A stretch of DNA of 64,000 nucleotides from Clostridiaceae bacterium (GCA_030530095.1 JAUMVO010000004.1:1-64000), one strand, 5' to 3'. Shown: positions 51,005 to 60,136, numbered from the stretch's first letter. Program-made: numbers and translations. The notes: generated from the letters alone by a model not told the origin.

Positions 51005-52003
51005 CTATTCCTTTAATATAATTTCATACTTTTCCAAAATAGTATTACATTTTATTATACAACAGTAACCTTCATTTTTCAATGCTTTTTCGTTACTTTT
51101 TAACTGTCCGAGCGCCTTTGAAAGTGACTTTTCGGCAACCTCAAAAACATACTGCTTTGATTTGTCCTTATTTTCAAGTAACGAGAGCATTTTTTTAAGG
51201 AAAATGCGGCTCTCGCAGAGCTCCCTGAAGGCGGGATGATATGCGCCCGCAAGATAGCCTTCATCGACGTTTCCGCCCGAATGAAGACCGAGCCTTATGA
51301 CCTTAATGCCGTTATCCTCAAACATAAGCAGAAGCCTTGCGCAAAGCTCAACCGCTTCGTCGAGGGTCTGAGGCTTATATTCGCCGCTTCTCATCAATTC
51401 AGCAAGCCTTGTCCCTTCAAGCACGACGGTCGGGTAAATCCTTACTGTTTCGGGATTGAGCTTTATAAGCTCCTCTGCGGTGAAAACATCCTTGCCGTAA
51501 GACGAGCCGTAAAGTCCCGTCATCATCTGAAGTCCCAGCTCAAATCCGAACTCTTTGATGAGCTTTGAAGCGTTGCGAACGTCGTCCGCGGTATGGCCTC
51601 TCTCATTAAGCGAAAGCACGCAGTCATCCATGCTCTGTGCGCCGAGTTCAATGGCGCTGACGCCGTTCTTTTTGAGGATATTCAATATCTCCTCATTAAT
51701 ACAATCAGGGCGTGTGGAAATTCTCACGCCCTTGAATAAACCCTTGTTTATATATTCATTTGCCCTTTCAAGAAGGCAAAGCATATAGTCCCTGTCAATA
51801 GCAGTAAAGCTGCCGCCGAAAAATGCAATTTCCGAGGTCTTTGCGTCAACTCTTCCGCTTGAAAGCGCAACACTGCACGCCTCGTCAACGTCCTCGGGCT
51901 TAAGTCTTTTTGTAAAGCCCGAAATGGTGCGCTGATTGCAGAAGCTGCAGGTGTGCGGGCAACCCTCGTTCGCGACGAAAAGCGCTACGTTTATGTGCTT
52001 CAC
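51005..52003 (-). CDS. Elp3-like radical SAM protein of unknown function
   Basis: The 332-aa protein has the radical SAM cluster motif CPHTCSFC (C15, C19, C22) and the Elp3-type signatures FGGSFTAIDRDYM, STRPDCI and IELGAQSMDDCVL. It lacks the GNAT acetyltransferase domain of true Elp3. It lies between rnc and smc, where many clostridia carry the same gene, overlapping rnc by 4 bases. A role in RNA modification is possible but unproven. Confidence 0.85.
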   Translation of the reverse strand: MKHINVALFVANEGCPHTCSFCNQRTISGFTKRLKPEDVDEACSVALSSGRVDAKTSEIAFFGGSFTAIDRDYMLCLLERANEYINKGLFKGVRISTRPDCINEEILNILKKNGVSAIELGAQSMDDCVLSLNERGHTADDVRNASKLIKEFGFELGLQMMTGLYGSSYGKDVFTAEELIKLNPETVRIYPTVVLEGTRLAELMRSGEYKPQTLDEAVELCARLLLMFEDNGIKVIRLGLHSGGNVDEGYLAGAYHPAFRELCESRIFLKKMLSLLENKDKSKQYVFEVAEKSLSKALGQLKSNEKALKNEGYCCIIKCNTILEKYEIILKE

Positions 52004-52668
52004 AGTCCCATCAGCTCCAGTGCCTGACGCGCAGCCTCCTGCTCAGCCTTTTTCTTTGAGCCGGCAACGCCTCTGCCGATTACGTTTGAATTGAGATGCG
52101 CCTCAACCTCAAATCGCTTGTCGTGGTCGGGTCCCGATTCGCTGACTAAAACGTAGGTCAGCTGCTCGCCCGCGTTTCGCTGGATGACCTCCTGAAGCGT
52201 GGTCTTATAGTCCTTGAAGCTCGGAGTGGTTTCAACGTAAGGCGCGACAAATTTAAGTACAAATTTTCTTGCTTCCTCAATACCGCCGTCAAGGTATATA
52301 GCCGCTATCAGCGCTTCGAAAGCGTCGGAAAGCACGGATGCTCTCTGTCTGCCGCCCGTCTTTTCCTCACCCTTGCTGAGAAGGATGTGATCGCCTAAGT
52401 TAATCTGCCTTGCAAACTCAAAAAGCGATTTTTCGCAGACCGCATACGAGCGAAGCTTGGTAAGGTCGCCCTCAGGCTGATTCTTATGCTTAGTGAAAAG
52501 ATACTCGGCGGTGATGAAGCCGAGCACTGAGTCGCCTAAGAATTCAAGTCTCTCGTTGTCCTGATGCGGCAGAGAATTCTCGTTGGCATAGGACGAATGC
52601 GTAAGCGCTCTTATAAGAAGTTCTTTATTCTTGAACGTGTATTCAATTTTATTTTCGAGTTCTCTCAT
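52000..52668 (-). CDS. rnc: Ribonuclease III
   Basis: RNase III cuts double-stranded RNA, including rRNA precursors. The 222-aa protein carries the signature HQDNERLEFLGDSVLGFITAEYLF with the catalytic acidic residues, DAFEALIAAIYLDGG, and a C-terminal double-stranded RNA-binding domain ending GVAGSKKKAEQEAARQALELMG. It overlaps trmFO and the radical SAM gene by 4 bases each. Confidence 0.97.
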   Translation of the reverse strand: MRELENKIEYTFKNKELLIRALTHSSYANENSLPHQDNERLEFLGDSVLGFITAEYLFTKHKNQPEGDLTKLRSYAVCEKSLFEFARQINLGDHILLSKGEEKTGGRQRASVLSDAFEALIAAIYLDGGIEEARKFVLKFVAPYVETTPSFKDYKTTLQEVIQRNAGEQLTYVLVSESGPDHDKRFEVEAHLNSNVIGRGVAGSKKKAEQEAARQALELMGL

Positions 52669-53975
52669 AATTGCATTTCCTTCATAAAGCTTTTAAGGTC
52701 GTTCATCGCCCGCAGAGACAGCTGCATATACCGCTCGGATTTGTCGCGTATTTTGTCCTCAAGCGGCGGCAGAACACCGTAATTGGCGCCCATCGGCTGA
52801 AAATTCTTAACCGTTTCGTCGCTGATATAGCGCGACAGAGCGCCCATCATAGTCGTTTCGGGAAGGGTTACGGTATCTCTGCCGAGAAGTCTTCTCGCAC
52901 AGTTAAGGCCTGCCAGAATTCCCGACGAAGCTGACTCCATATAGCCCTCGACGCCCGTTATCTGGCCGCCGAAAAAGATAAGCGGATTGTCACGCATTGA
53001 GAAGTCGGAATTCAGCAGCGTAGGCGAGTTTATAAAGCTGTTTCTGTGCATAACGCCGTATCGCAGGAACTCCGCGTCGTGCAGTGCGGGAAACATTGAA
53101 AACACGCGTTTCTGCTCTGAAAACTTCAGATTGGTCTGAAAGCCGACGAGATTGTACATGGTTCCCTGCGAATTCTCTTTGCGAAGCTGTAAATTTGCCC
53201 ACGGTCTGTGCCCTGTTCGCGGGTCGGTAAGTCCGACGGGCTTTAAGGGGCCGTAGCGCATCGTATCCTTTCCCCTCGAAGCTAAAACCTCGATGGGCAT
53301 ACAGCCCTCATAAACGTCCTTACGCCTGTCAAATTCATGAACGGGAGCGCCCTCGGCGTTTATAATCGCCTCATAAAACGCTTCGTACTGCTCCTTATTC
53401 ATAGGACAGTTGATATAGTCATCCTCGCCGCCGCGGTCATAACGCGACTGGGTGAAGGCGTACTGCATATCAATACTGTCAGCCGCAACGATAGGCGCCG
53501 CGGCGTCGAAAAAGGACAGAGCGTCGCCGCAAAGTCCTTTTATGGTTTCGGAAAGCTTCTCGCTTGCAAGCGGACCGGCGCAGATTATTACGGCGTCGGC
53601 TTCGGGAAGCGAAGAAACCTCCTTATTGATTACGTTTATATTTTCGCAGTTTCTTATCTGCTCGGTGACAAGGTCGGAAAAAAGCTCCCTGTCAACAGCC
53701 AGCGCACCGCCCGCAGGTACCGCCGTCTTCAGAGCGGCATTCACGCAGACAGAGCCGAATTCAAGCATTTCGGTCTTTAAGAGACCGGCCGCGGAATTCA
53801 GGCGCTGAGCCTTGAATGAATTGGAGCAGACAAGCTCGGCAAATTTTTCGGATTTATGGGCAGGCGAAAAGTGTTGCGGCTTCATTTCGTACAAATCCAC
53901 CGCAATACCTGCCTTATTCAGTTGCCAGGCGGCTTCGCAGCCTGCGAAGCCCGCTCCGATAACTGCTGCCTTCAT
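52665..53975 (-). CDS. trmFO: Folate-dependent tRNA (uracil-54) methyltransferase TrmFO
   Basis: TrmFO makes ribothymidine at tRNA position 54 with methylenetetrahydrofolate and FAD, as in most Firmicutes. The 436-aa protein begins with the FAD motif VIGAGFAGCEAAW and contains KFAELVCSNSFKAQ and YEGCMPIEVLASRG, the conserved cysteine regions, and GQITGVEGYMESASSG. It sits 4 bases after topA, the usual neighbour. Confidence 0.96.
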   Translation of the reverse strand: MKAAVIGAGFAGCEAAWQLNKAGIAVDLYEMKPQHFSPAHKSEKFAELVCSNSFKAQRLNSAAGLLKTEMLEFGSVCVNAALKTAVPAGGALAVDRELFSDLVTEQIRNCENINVINKEVSSLPEADAVIICAGPLASEKLSETIKGLCGDALSFFDAAAPIVAADSIDMQYAFTQSRYDRGGEDDYINCPMNKEQYEAFYEAIINAEGAPVHEFDRRKDVYEGCMPIEVLASRGKDTMRYGPLKPVGLTDPRTGHRPWANLQLRKENSQGTMYNLVGFQTNLKFSEQKRVFSMFPALHDAEFLRYGVMHRNSFINSPTLLNSDFSMRDNPLIFFGGQITGVEGYMESASSGILAGLNCARRLLGRDTVTLPETTMMGALSRYISDETVKNFQPMGANYGVLPPLEDKIRDKSERYMQLSLRAMNDLKSFMKEMQL

Positions 53976-53979
53976 TTAA

Positions 53980-56106
53980 TTAATCCTCTTTTTTGGTTCT
54001 CTTTTTTCTTTCTGCCTTCTTCTCGTAGCCGCAGCCCTCATTAAGACAAACGAGCAGACCGCCCTTTCTCTTGAACAGAGACTTGCCGCAATTCGGGCAG
54101 ATTTCGTCGGTCGGCTTATCCCAGGTCATGAAATTGCACTCGGGATAGTTGTCGCAGCCGTAGAAGGTATAACCCTTTCTCGACTTCTTCTCGATAACCT
54201 TACCGCCGCAGACGGGGCATTTGGCGTTGGTCTGAACGACGAAGGGCTTGGTGTTCTTGCACTCGGGGTAACCCGGACAGGCAAGGAACTTACCGAAGCG
54301 TCCGACTTTTACTACCATCATCCGTCCGCACTTCTCGCAGGGGATGTCGGTTACGTCCTCCTGAAGCTGAATCTTGACGCCGCTCATATCCGCCTTAGCC
54401 TTTTCAAGCGTGTTTTCAAAGCCGTCATAGAAGCTGTGGAGCATCGCGATATAGTCAACCTCGCCGCTCTCAACCTTATCAAGGTCGGATTCCATGCTGG
54501 CGGTGAACTTAACGTTGACAATATTCGGGAACTGTTTCTTAAGAAGTCCCGTTACCGCCTCGCCGAGCTCGGTGGGCTTAAGCTGCTTCTTCTCACGCTC
54601 AACGTATTCGCGGTTGAGTATGGTGGAAACTATGGAAACATAAGTACTCGGTCTGCCTACGCCCGTTTCCTCAAGCTCCTTGATAAGCGAAGCCTCGGTA
54701 AACCTCGCGGGCGGCTGAGTGAAGTGCTGATTGCCGTCAAGCGCCTTGAGCTTAAGAGCGTCGTTGTCCTTCATTTCGGGAAGTACGCTCTCGGTCTCCT
54801 CTTCCTCGTCGGTGCTTACCTCGTAAATACGGGTATAGCCGTCAAACTTAACGTTGTAGCCATTGGCGGTGAACATACAGAACTTGCCGTTCTTTCTGTC
54901 GGCGGCGGTAGCCGCGCTTACGTCAACCTTAACCGTGTCCTGAACGCAGGCAGCCATAAGGCTTGCCATAAAGCGCTTCCAGATAAGCGAGTAAAGCTTA
55001 TACTGCTCGGTTGTAAGGCTGTCCTTAACCTTCTCGGGATCGAGAAGCGGATTGGTCGGTCTGATAGCTTCGTGGCCGTCCTGAGCGGAAGCCTTGGTCT
55101 TGTAATATCTCGGCTTTTCGGGAAGATAGCTCTTGCCGTAGTTTGAGAGAATGTACTCGTTGCCCGCTGCTCTCGATTCCTCGGAAATACGAAGCGAGTC
55201 GGTTCTCATATAGGTAATAAGACCCATTGTGCCCTCGCCCTTGATTTCCATACCTTCGTAAAGCTCCTGAGCGATTTTCATCGTTCTCTGGGCCTGGAAG
55301 TTAAGCTTTCTCGAAGCCTCCTGCTGAAGCGTTGAGGTGGTGAAGGGCGGTGCGGGCTGACGCTTTCTCGTGCCCTTCTTTACCGAATCTACGATATAGT
55401 CAGCGCCGTCAAGACGCGCAAGATATGCGTCCGACTGCTCTTTGTTTTCAATCTTGGCCTTACCCTTTTCGTCAGCGGTAAGCGTAGCGGTAAACGCCCT
55501 CTTTGAAGAAGGAGCGATAAGTTTTGCGTCGATGGTCCAGTATTCCTCGGCGTTGAAATTGCGGATTTCGTTCTCACGGTCAACGATAAGTCTTACCGCA
55601 ACGGACTGAACACGGCCTGCCGAAAGTCCGCGTCTTATCTTCTGTGAAACGAACGGGCTGAGCTTATAGCCGACAATTCTGTCGAGAATTCTTCTCGCCT
55701 GCTGTGCGTCAACGAGGTCCATATCAATCTTCTCGGGATTCTGTATACCCTTGAGAACGCTCTGCTTATTGATTTCGTTGAACTTAACGCGGTTAAGCTC
55801 GTCGGTATTGAGTCCGAGAACCGTTGCAAGATGCCACGAAATCGCCTCTCCCTCACGGTCCGGGTCGGTTGCGAGATAAACCTTGTCTGACTCGTCAACC
55901 ATGCCCTTGAGTTCCTTGACAAGCTTTTCCTTGCCCTTGACTATCGCGTACTTGGGAGCAAAGTCGTTCTTGATGTCGACAGAGAGTTTTGCTGCGGGCA
56001 AATCTCTTACGTGACCGACGGAAGCGGTAACCTTATAGTCCTTTCCGAGATACTTCTGAATAGTCTTTGCTTTTGAGGGTGACTCAACGATAACTAATTT
56101 TGACAT
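53980..56106 (-). CDS. topA: DNA topoisomerase I
   Basis: Type IA topoisomerase that relaxes negative supercoils. The 708-aa protein begins with the TOPRIM domain LVIVESPSKAKTIQKYLG and DPDREGEAISWH, and has the active-site tyrosine in GLITYMRTDSLRIS. The C terminus has three zinc fingers (CEKCGRMM, CPVCGGKV, CPNCGKSL). Order dprA-topA-trmFO is conserved in Firmicutes. Confidence 0.98.
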   Translation of the reverse strand: MSKLVIVESPSKAKTIQKYLGKDYKVTASVGHVRDLPAAKLSVDIKNDFAPKYAIVKGKEKLVKELKGMVDESDKVYLATDPDREGEAISWHLATVLGLNTDELNRVKFNEINKQSVLKGIQNPEKIDMDLVDAQQARRILDRIVGYKLSPFVSQKIRRGLSAGRVQSVAVRLIVDRENEIRNFNAEEYWTIDAKLIAPSSKRAFTATLTADEKGKAKIENKEQSDAYLARLDGADYIVDSVKKGTRKRQPAPPFTTSTLQQEASRKLNFQAQRTMKIAQELYEGMEIKGEGTMGLITYMRTDSLRISEESRAAGNEYILSNYGKSYLPEKPRYYKTKASAQDGHEAIRPTNPLLDPEKVKDSLTTEQYKLYSLIWKRFMASLMAACVQDTVKVDVSAATAADRKNGKFCMFTANGYNVKFDGYTRIYEVSTDEEEETESVLPEMKDNDALKLKALDGNQHFTQPPARFTEASLIKELEETGVGRPSTYVSIVSTILNREYVEREKKQLKPTELGEAVTGLLKKQFPNIVNVKFTASMESDLDKVESGEVDYIAMLHSFYDGFENTLEKAKADMSGVKIQLQEDVTDIPCEKCGRMMVVKVGRFGKFLACPGYPECKNTKPFVVQTNAKCPVCGGKVIEKKSRKGYTFYGCDNYPECNFMTWDKPTDEICPNCGKSLFKRKGGLLVCLNEGCGYEKKAERKKRTKKED

Positions 56107-56124
56107 AATTCCTCTTCCTGTTTC

Positions 56125-57312
56125 TTATATTTTTTTGTATTTTCTTCCGGGCAGCATTTCGATAACGCCGTACATTTCAAGCTCGGTAATTGCCGAGAGC
56201 GCATTCTGAATGCTTAAGCCCGATTCGGTTACTATTTTGTCCAGATCGGTTTCGCCGTCAATGGCGCTGTAAACCGATTTTGCGTTTTCTCCCGCGCCTG
56301 CGGGAAGAGGTTTAAGTTCTGCCTTAACAGTCGGCTTTTCAGCCTTCTTTGGCTTTGTTATTATATTTTCATTTGCCGCAGTATATTCCTGAAGCGCTGA
56401 GGATAGCGGAACATCCGCATTCTCAATACTCAGCCTGTCGGGATATCTGTAATAATATTCCTCGACGATATCAAGCGCCGTGAAAACGGGCTTGGCTCCG
56501 TCGTGAATAAGTCGGTTTGCGCCGTTGAACGAGCTTGCGAACACGTCTCCGGGGACAGCAAATACGTCACGTCCCTGCTCGGCGGCACAGCGCGCGGTAA
56601 TAAGCGAACCGCTTCTCTCACCCGCTTCGATTACGACAGTGCCCAGCGACATACCCGAAATAATGCGGTTGCGCATCGGGAAGGTTGTTCTTGAAGCCGC
56701 CGTAAACGGTGCAAACTCGGTAACAAGCGCGCCGTTGTGAGATATTTCAAATCTCAGCGCCTCGTTCTCGCGCAGATAGTCGGTTCCAAGACCGCAGCCA
56801 AGAACACATACGGTTGGCTTTCCGGCGTTAAGCGCTCCGTTATGCGCAGCACTGTCAACGCCGAGAGCTCCGCCCGAAACGACGGTAAAGCCCGCGTCCG
56901 AGAGCATCGACGAAATAACCGTTGCCGCTCTTGTTCCGTAAACGGAAGCGTTTCTGGTGCCGACAAGCGCTATGAACAACTCGCCCGAAATGCATTCGAC
57001 GTTACCGTCAACATAGAGTACTGCGGGATAGTCGCAGATTTCGCGTAAAAGCGGCGGATACTCAGGGTCCTCGGGAGTGACGATATCCCAGTGATTCTGC
57101 TGACAGTCCTTTATTATATCCGCGGATTCGGACGGGCTGTAACGCGTAAGCTTTTCAATCTGTTTTGCGGTGAAAAGTCCCGACAGCAGCCACTCGCTTC
57201 TGCCCGCTTCGTAAAGCTGCTTTGCAGAGCCGAAGCAGTTGATAAAATCGTCAATCTTCGCCCCGCAGCCGAGTGTGCGCTGAAGCCATATCCAATACTC
57301 GCAGTTCTTCAT
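56125..57312 (-). CDS. dprA: DNA processing protein DprA
   Basis: DprA protects incoming single-stranded DNA and loads RecA in transformation. The 395-aa protein has an N-terminal SAM-like region, the Rossmann core (ALVGTRNASVYGTRAA, GGALGVDSAAHNGAL, PMRNRIISGMSLGTVVIEA) and a C-terminal winged helix (ETDLDKIVTESGLSIQNALSAITELEM). The ATG at 57312 overlaps the methylase stop in an ATGA and follows GGGAGATG. Confidence 0.94.
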   Translation of the reverse strand: MKNCEYWIWLQRTLGCGAKIDDFINCFGSAKQLYEAGRSEWLLSGLFTAKQIEKLTRYSPSESADIIKDCQQNHWDIVTPEDPEYPPLLREICDYPAVLYVDGNVECISGELFIALVGTRNASVYGTRAATVISSMLSDAGFTVVSGGALGVDSAAHNGALNAGKPTVCVLGCGLGTDYLRENEALRFEISHNGALVTEFAPFTAASRTTFPMRNRIISGMSLGTVVIEAGERSGSLITARCAAEQGRDVFAVPGDVFASSFNGANRLIHDGAKPVFTALDIVEEYYYRYPDRLSIENADVPLSSALQEYTAANENIITKPKKAEKPTVKAELKPLPAGAGENAKSVYSAIDGETDLDKIVTESGLSIQNALSAITELEMYGVIEMLPGRKYKKI

Positions 57313-58094
57313 CGCATCATCTCCCACATCGCTATAATCGCGGCGGCCCAAGCGTTGAGCGATTCAGCTTCGCCCTTCATCCTGATTGTAGCGCGTACGG
57401 CGCACAGCGACTGTATGTCGGGCGAAACGCCGTTGCCCTCGTTGCCGATAACAGTTAATACGCCTTGTGAAAAGTCAACTGTCGTAATATCCGTTGCGTT
57501 GGCGTCGGGGACGGTTGCGAGCGTTAATATACCCATAGCGTTTGCCTCGTTTATCAGCGAAGCAAGGCTGTCCGTCTGACAGACGGGAATTCTCATAAGG
57601 CTGCCCATGGAAGCGCGCAACGCCTTGGGATTGTATATATCGCAACCCCCGAAGGTGATAAGCGCGTCTATGCCGAGCGCCTCGGCGGTACGGGCAACAG
57701 AGCCGAGATTCTGCGGATTCTGAACGTTCTCAAGGGCAAGATACCTTGCGCCCTCCACGAGCTTAAACTCTGCATTCTCCTTTGCCTTAACGACACTGAA
57801 TACACCCTGAGTGCTGACGGTGTCTGAAAGCTTGTCGGCTACCTCGTCGCTGATAACGAAAACCTCACCGCTCTTTTCCAGAAGCGGTGAAACGGTATCG
57901 CGGTATTTTTCAAGCGCGTTTTGTGTTATGTAGGTTTCCCTTACGTCATAGCCGCTTCTCACGGCATCGGCGCAAAGTCTCGCGCCCTCAAGCGTGAAAA
58001 GTCCGCTTTCGCGGCGAAGCGAAGCGTCCGTAACGAGCTTCTTTACGTATTTGATTCTGTCATTATTTCGACTTGAAATTACAGAATAATCCAT
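57309..58094 (-). CDS. SpoU-family 2'-O-ribose RNA methyltransferase
   Basis: The 261-aa protein has an N-terminal substrate-binding domain and a C-terminal SPOUT domain with the three motifs: ENVQNPQNLGSVARTAEA, IGNEGNGVSP and ESLNAWAAA, which form the knotted AdoMet site. The target (23S rRNA or tRNA) cannot be told. The ribosome binding site is weak and a terminator stands just upstream, so expression after rplT may be low or depend on read-through. Confidence 0.9.
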   Translation of the reverse strand: MDYSVISSRNNDRIKYVKKLVTDASLRRESGLFTLEGARLCADAVRSGYDVRETYITQNALEKYRDTVSPLLEKSGEVFVISDEVADKLSDTVSTQGVFSVVKAKENAEFKLVEGARYLALENVQNPQNLGSVARTAEALGIDALITFGGCDIYNPKALRASMGSLMRIPVCQTDSLASLINEANAMGILTLATVPDANATDITTVDFSQGVLTVIGNEGNGVSPDIQSLCAVRATIRMKGEAESLNAWAAAIIAMWEMMR

Positions 58095-58104
58095 ATTTCA
58101 CATA

Positions 58105-58140
58105 CCAAAAATTAACCACGCCGTAAAATCGGGCGTGGTT
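58105..58140 (-). terminator. Terminator of infC-rpmI-rplT
   Basis: AACCACGCC (58114-58122) pairs with GGCGTGGTT (58132-58140). On the minus strand AATTTTTGG follows. It separates rplT from the SpoU methylase. Confidence 0.8.
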
Positions 58141-58145
58141 ATAGC

Positions 58146-58502
58146 TTATTTAAGAGCCGCTTTAGCCTGCTCCGTGAGAGCGGTGAACGCTTCGGGGTCC
58201 GAAATAGCGATTTCGGAAAGCATCTTGCGGTTAAGTTCAACGCCTGCCTTGGTAAGACCGTTGATAAATGTTGAGTAGTTCATGCCGTTTGCCTTGCAGC
58301 CTGCAGAGATTCTTGTGATCCAGAGTCTTCTGAAATCTCTCTTCTTCTGCTTTCTGCCGATGTAAGCATACTGGCCGGACTTCATAACTGCCTGCTTGGC
58401 AGTCTTGAAAAGCTTTGACTTTGAACCATAGTAGCCCTTAGCGAGCTTTAATACTTTATTTCTTCTTTTGCGAGTCATCATCGCGCCCTTAATACGAGCC
58501 AT
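58146..58502 (-). CDS. rplT: 50S ribosomal protein L20
   Basis: L20 is an early-assembling 23S rRNA-binding protein and, in Firmicutes, the repressor of its own operon. The 118-aa product begins [24 protein letters not shown] and has [19 protein letters not shown] and [13 protein letters not shown]. Last gene of infC-rpmI-rplT. Confidence 0.98.
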   Translation of the reverse strand: MARIKGAMMTRKRRNKVLKLAKGYYGSKSKLFKTAKQAVMKSGQYAYIGRKQKKRDFRRLWITRISAGCKANGMNYSTFINGLTKAGVELNRKMLSEIAISDPEAFTALTEQAKAALK

Positions 58503-58556
58503 AATATTTTACCTCCGAAAATTTAGTAGTTAAGCGGTCACTCCGCCTTCAGTTTA

Positions 58557-58754
58557 TTATTTATAGGGAATAAGACGCTTAATCTGTCTCTGATTGGTTA
58601 CATCGGCAACAGCAGTCTTGCGAAGATTTCTCTTTCTCTTGGTTGACTTCTTGTTAAGGATGTGCGACTTGTAAGCGTGCGCTCTGATGGGCTTGCCGTT
58701 CTTGGAGAGCTTAAAACGCTTTTTAGCTCCGGAATGTGTTTTAATCTTAGGCAT
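58557..58754 (-). CDS. rpmI: 50S ribosomal protein L35
   Basis: The 65-aa basic protein starts [20 protein letters not shown] and carries the L35 motif [26 protein letters not shown] lies upstream of the ATG. It lies between infC and rplT. Confidence 0.98.
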   Translation of the reverse strand: MPKIKTHSGAKKRFKLSKNGKPIRAHAYKSHILNKKSTKRKRNLRKTAVADVTNQRQIKRLIPYK

Positions 58755-58777
58755 TTTTATTTCCTCCTGATAATAAA

Positions 58778-59296
58778 TTACTTGTTTGCAACGGGGGCAA
58801 GGAACATAAGCATCTGTCTGCCCTCTAACTTTGCGGGCTTCTCAACCGTGCAGAACTCGGCGGTAGCCTCGGCAAATTTCTTCATGGTTTCTTCACCTAT
58901 CTGGGGATGAGCCATTTCTCTGCCCCTGAAGCGGATTGAAACCTTGACCTTCTGACCTGCCTTTAAGAATTTGACGGCCTGATTAGCCTTCGTATCAAAA
59001 TCGTGTGTGTCGATATTAAGAGAAAGACGGATTTCCTTCGTTTCGATGATACGCTGGTTTTTCTTGTTTTCCTTCTCTTTTTTGGACTGTTCAAATCTGT
59101 ACTTGCCGTAATCCATAATCTTGCATACGGGCGGGTTTGCCGTAGGCGCAATCTTAACAAGGTCGAGGTTCTTGGCCTCGGCTTTCTTAAGCGCATCTTT
59201 AGCCGACATAATGCCGAGCTGTTCGCCCTCGGCTGAAATCAGTCTGACTTCCTTGTCACGGATTTCATCATTGAGTTGAACTTCTTTGATAGCGAT
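58778..59296 (-). CDS. infC: Translation initiation factor IF-3, AUC start codon
   Basis: IF-3 prevents premature subunit joining and rejects non-standard start codons. Full-length IF-3 is recovered only by starting at an ATC codon (59296-59294): the frame then reads [19 protein letters not shown] and on through [16 protein letters not shown], a normal 172-aa IF-3. AGGAG (59306-59310) is 9 bases upstream. No ATG, GTG or TTG occurs in frame before the Met at codon 30, which would delete the conserved first part of the N domain, and a stop lies just upstream. An unusual start allows IF-3 to repress itself, as known for the AUU start in E. coli. Confidence 0.92.
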   Translation of the reverse strand: MAIKEVQLNDEIRDKEVRLISAEGEQLGIMSAKDALKKAEAKNLDLVKIAPTANPPVCKIMDYGKYRFEQSKKEKENKKNQRIIETKEIRLSLNIDTHDFDTKANQAVKFLKAGQKVKVSIRFRGREMAHPQIGEETMKKFAEATAEFCTVEKPAKLEGRQMLMFLAPVANK

Positions 59297-59434
59297 GGAT
59301 AATCACTCCTAAACAAAAAATTAAAGCGTGAACTTGACAGCTCACACTCAACACATCAGGCGCAACACGCCTTTTCTGTATTGACCTGTTTCATTTGCAA
59401 TCGCAGGTGAGAACTGTCGGTTCTTCTTTGTTGT
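59297..59434 (-). promoter_or_regulatory. Structured infC leader, candidate L20 leader RNA
   Basis: The leader of about 138 bases holds several hairpins on the minus strand: AGAAC-CGACA-GTTCT, an AGGCG/CGCCT hairpin, and the terminator-like stem at 59314-59349. In Bacillus the L20 leader controls infC-rpmI-rplT by L20-dependent early termination. The fold was judged by eye. Confidence 0.6.
59314..59349 (-). terminator. Attenuator terminator in the infC leader
   Basis: An 11-pair stem with three or four G-U pairs (GAGTGTGAGCT with AGTTCACGCTT, loop GTCA; 59349-59339 with 59334-59324) is followed by TTAATTTTTTG on the minus strand, just before the Shine-Dalgarno site. Confidence 0.7.
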
Positions 59435-59440
59435 GCAGAT

Positions 59441-59469
59441 ATAATACAACATAACGGGCGGTTTGTCAA
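59441..59469 (-). promoter_or_regulatory. Promoter of infC-rpmI-rplT
   Basis: TTGACA (59464-59469), 17-base spacer, TATTAT (59441-59446) on the minus strand. Confidence 0.85.
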
Positions 59470-59493
59470 CAAAAATTTTGACATTTGCCCGTT
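59453..59493. repeat. Nested inverted repeat over the infC -35 site
   Basis: Outer arms AACGGGC (59453-59459) and GCCCGTT (59487-59493) enclose inner arms TGTCAA (59464-59469) and TTGACA (59478-59483). The inner left arm is the -35 of the infC promoter. It could be an operator or a terminator of the upstream hypothetical gene. Confidence 0.6.
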
Positions 59494-59504
59494 TACTTGT
59501 TTTA

Positions 59505-60053
59505 TTACATATTTATTTTACCGAAAACACGGGACTCAAGCTTAACATCAGTATCGTCCTCACACATTTCAAAAAGGAGATTAAGCGCGAGATAAAGAGC
59601 GCTGAGAGACTCGAAGACATTTTTCAGATTAGCCTGCTGATAATACGGCTTTTTTGTTTTCTTATCGATTTTGCTTCTCGAATGCTTGATATTGTTATAG
59701 CTTTTCCACCAGTCGCCGCTTTCCTCATCCGAAAAGCCGCTGTAGGGCACATAGCTGCGCCCGAACTCGGGAAGTGTTTCAACCTGTGCGTTGCGAAGGT
59801 TGGGGATATTTGCACGAAGCACGGACATTTTCAGACCGATATTTCTCTGACGTTCCTTTTCAAAGCAATCGCAAAGTTCGTTGAGCACCGCGTCAATTTC
59901 ATTGCAAATCAAAACGAACAGACTGAGATATTCGAATGAAAAAGCGTCATTATTCTCCTTGTCAATAGTCACGTACTTGTCGGTATCGATAAAGAACTTT
60001 TCAAACTTCTGATAGTTTTTCCAGTATATTCTGATGAATTCGCTTTTTTTCAT
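59505..60053 (-). CDS. Hypothetical helical protein, possible HEPN-like domain
   Basis: I cannot assign a family with certainty. The 182-aa protein is predicted mostly helical and soluble, rich in charged residues. Two features recall HEPN-type proteins: a helix with LICNEIDAVLNELCDCFEKERQ, and later WWKSYNNIKHSRSK, where an aromatic residue precedes N-x-I-K-H-x-R. It has its own promoter, divergent from the DUF2975 operon across an inverted repeat. The genes downstream are unrelated ribosomal genes with their own promoter, so it is a single-gene unit. Confidence 0.6.
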   Translation of the reverse strand: MKKSEFIRIYWKNYQKFEKFFIDTDKYVTIDKENNDAFSFEYLSLFVLICNEIDAVLNELCDCFEKERQRNIGLKMSVLRANIPNLRNAQVETLPEFGRSYVPYSGFSDEESGDWWKSYNNIKHSRSKIDKKTKKPYYQQANLKNVFESLSALYLALNLLFEMCEDDTDVKLESRVFGKINM

Positions 60054-60078
60054 TTATAATCTCCCCTTTTCGCCTTAA

Positions 60079-60107
60079 ATAATACCACAAAGCAACGCAA
60101 TTTTCAA
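60079..60107 (-). promoter_or_regulatory. Promoter of the hypothetical gene
   Basis: TTGAAA (60102-60107), 17-base spacer, TATTAT (60079-60084) on the minus strand; the start codon lies 26 bases beyond. Confidence 0.75.
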
Positions 60108-60111
60108 TATT

Positions 60112-60130
60112 TTTATCGAAAAACGATAAA
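60112..60130. promoter_or_regulatory. Inverted repeat between divergent promoters, candidate operator
   Basis: TTTATCG (60112-60118) and CGATAAA (60124-60130) with an A5 spacer lie between the two outward-facing promoters, 4 bases from the left -35 and 6 from the right -35. The nearby HTH gene at 60656 is a candidate binder. Confidence 0.5.
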
Positions 60131-60136
60131 TTTTTA

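Noticed and set aside
58778-59209. IF-3 starting at the internal ATG as a truncated or broken gene
   Set aside because: The missing N-terminal residues are intact upstream in the same frame and begin at an AUC with a proper ribosome binding site, so the gene is complete.
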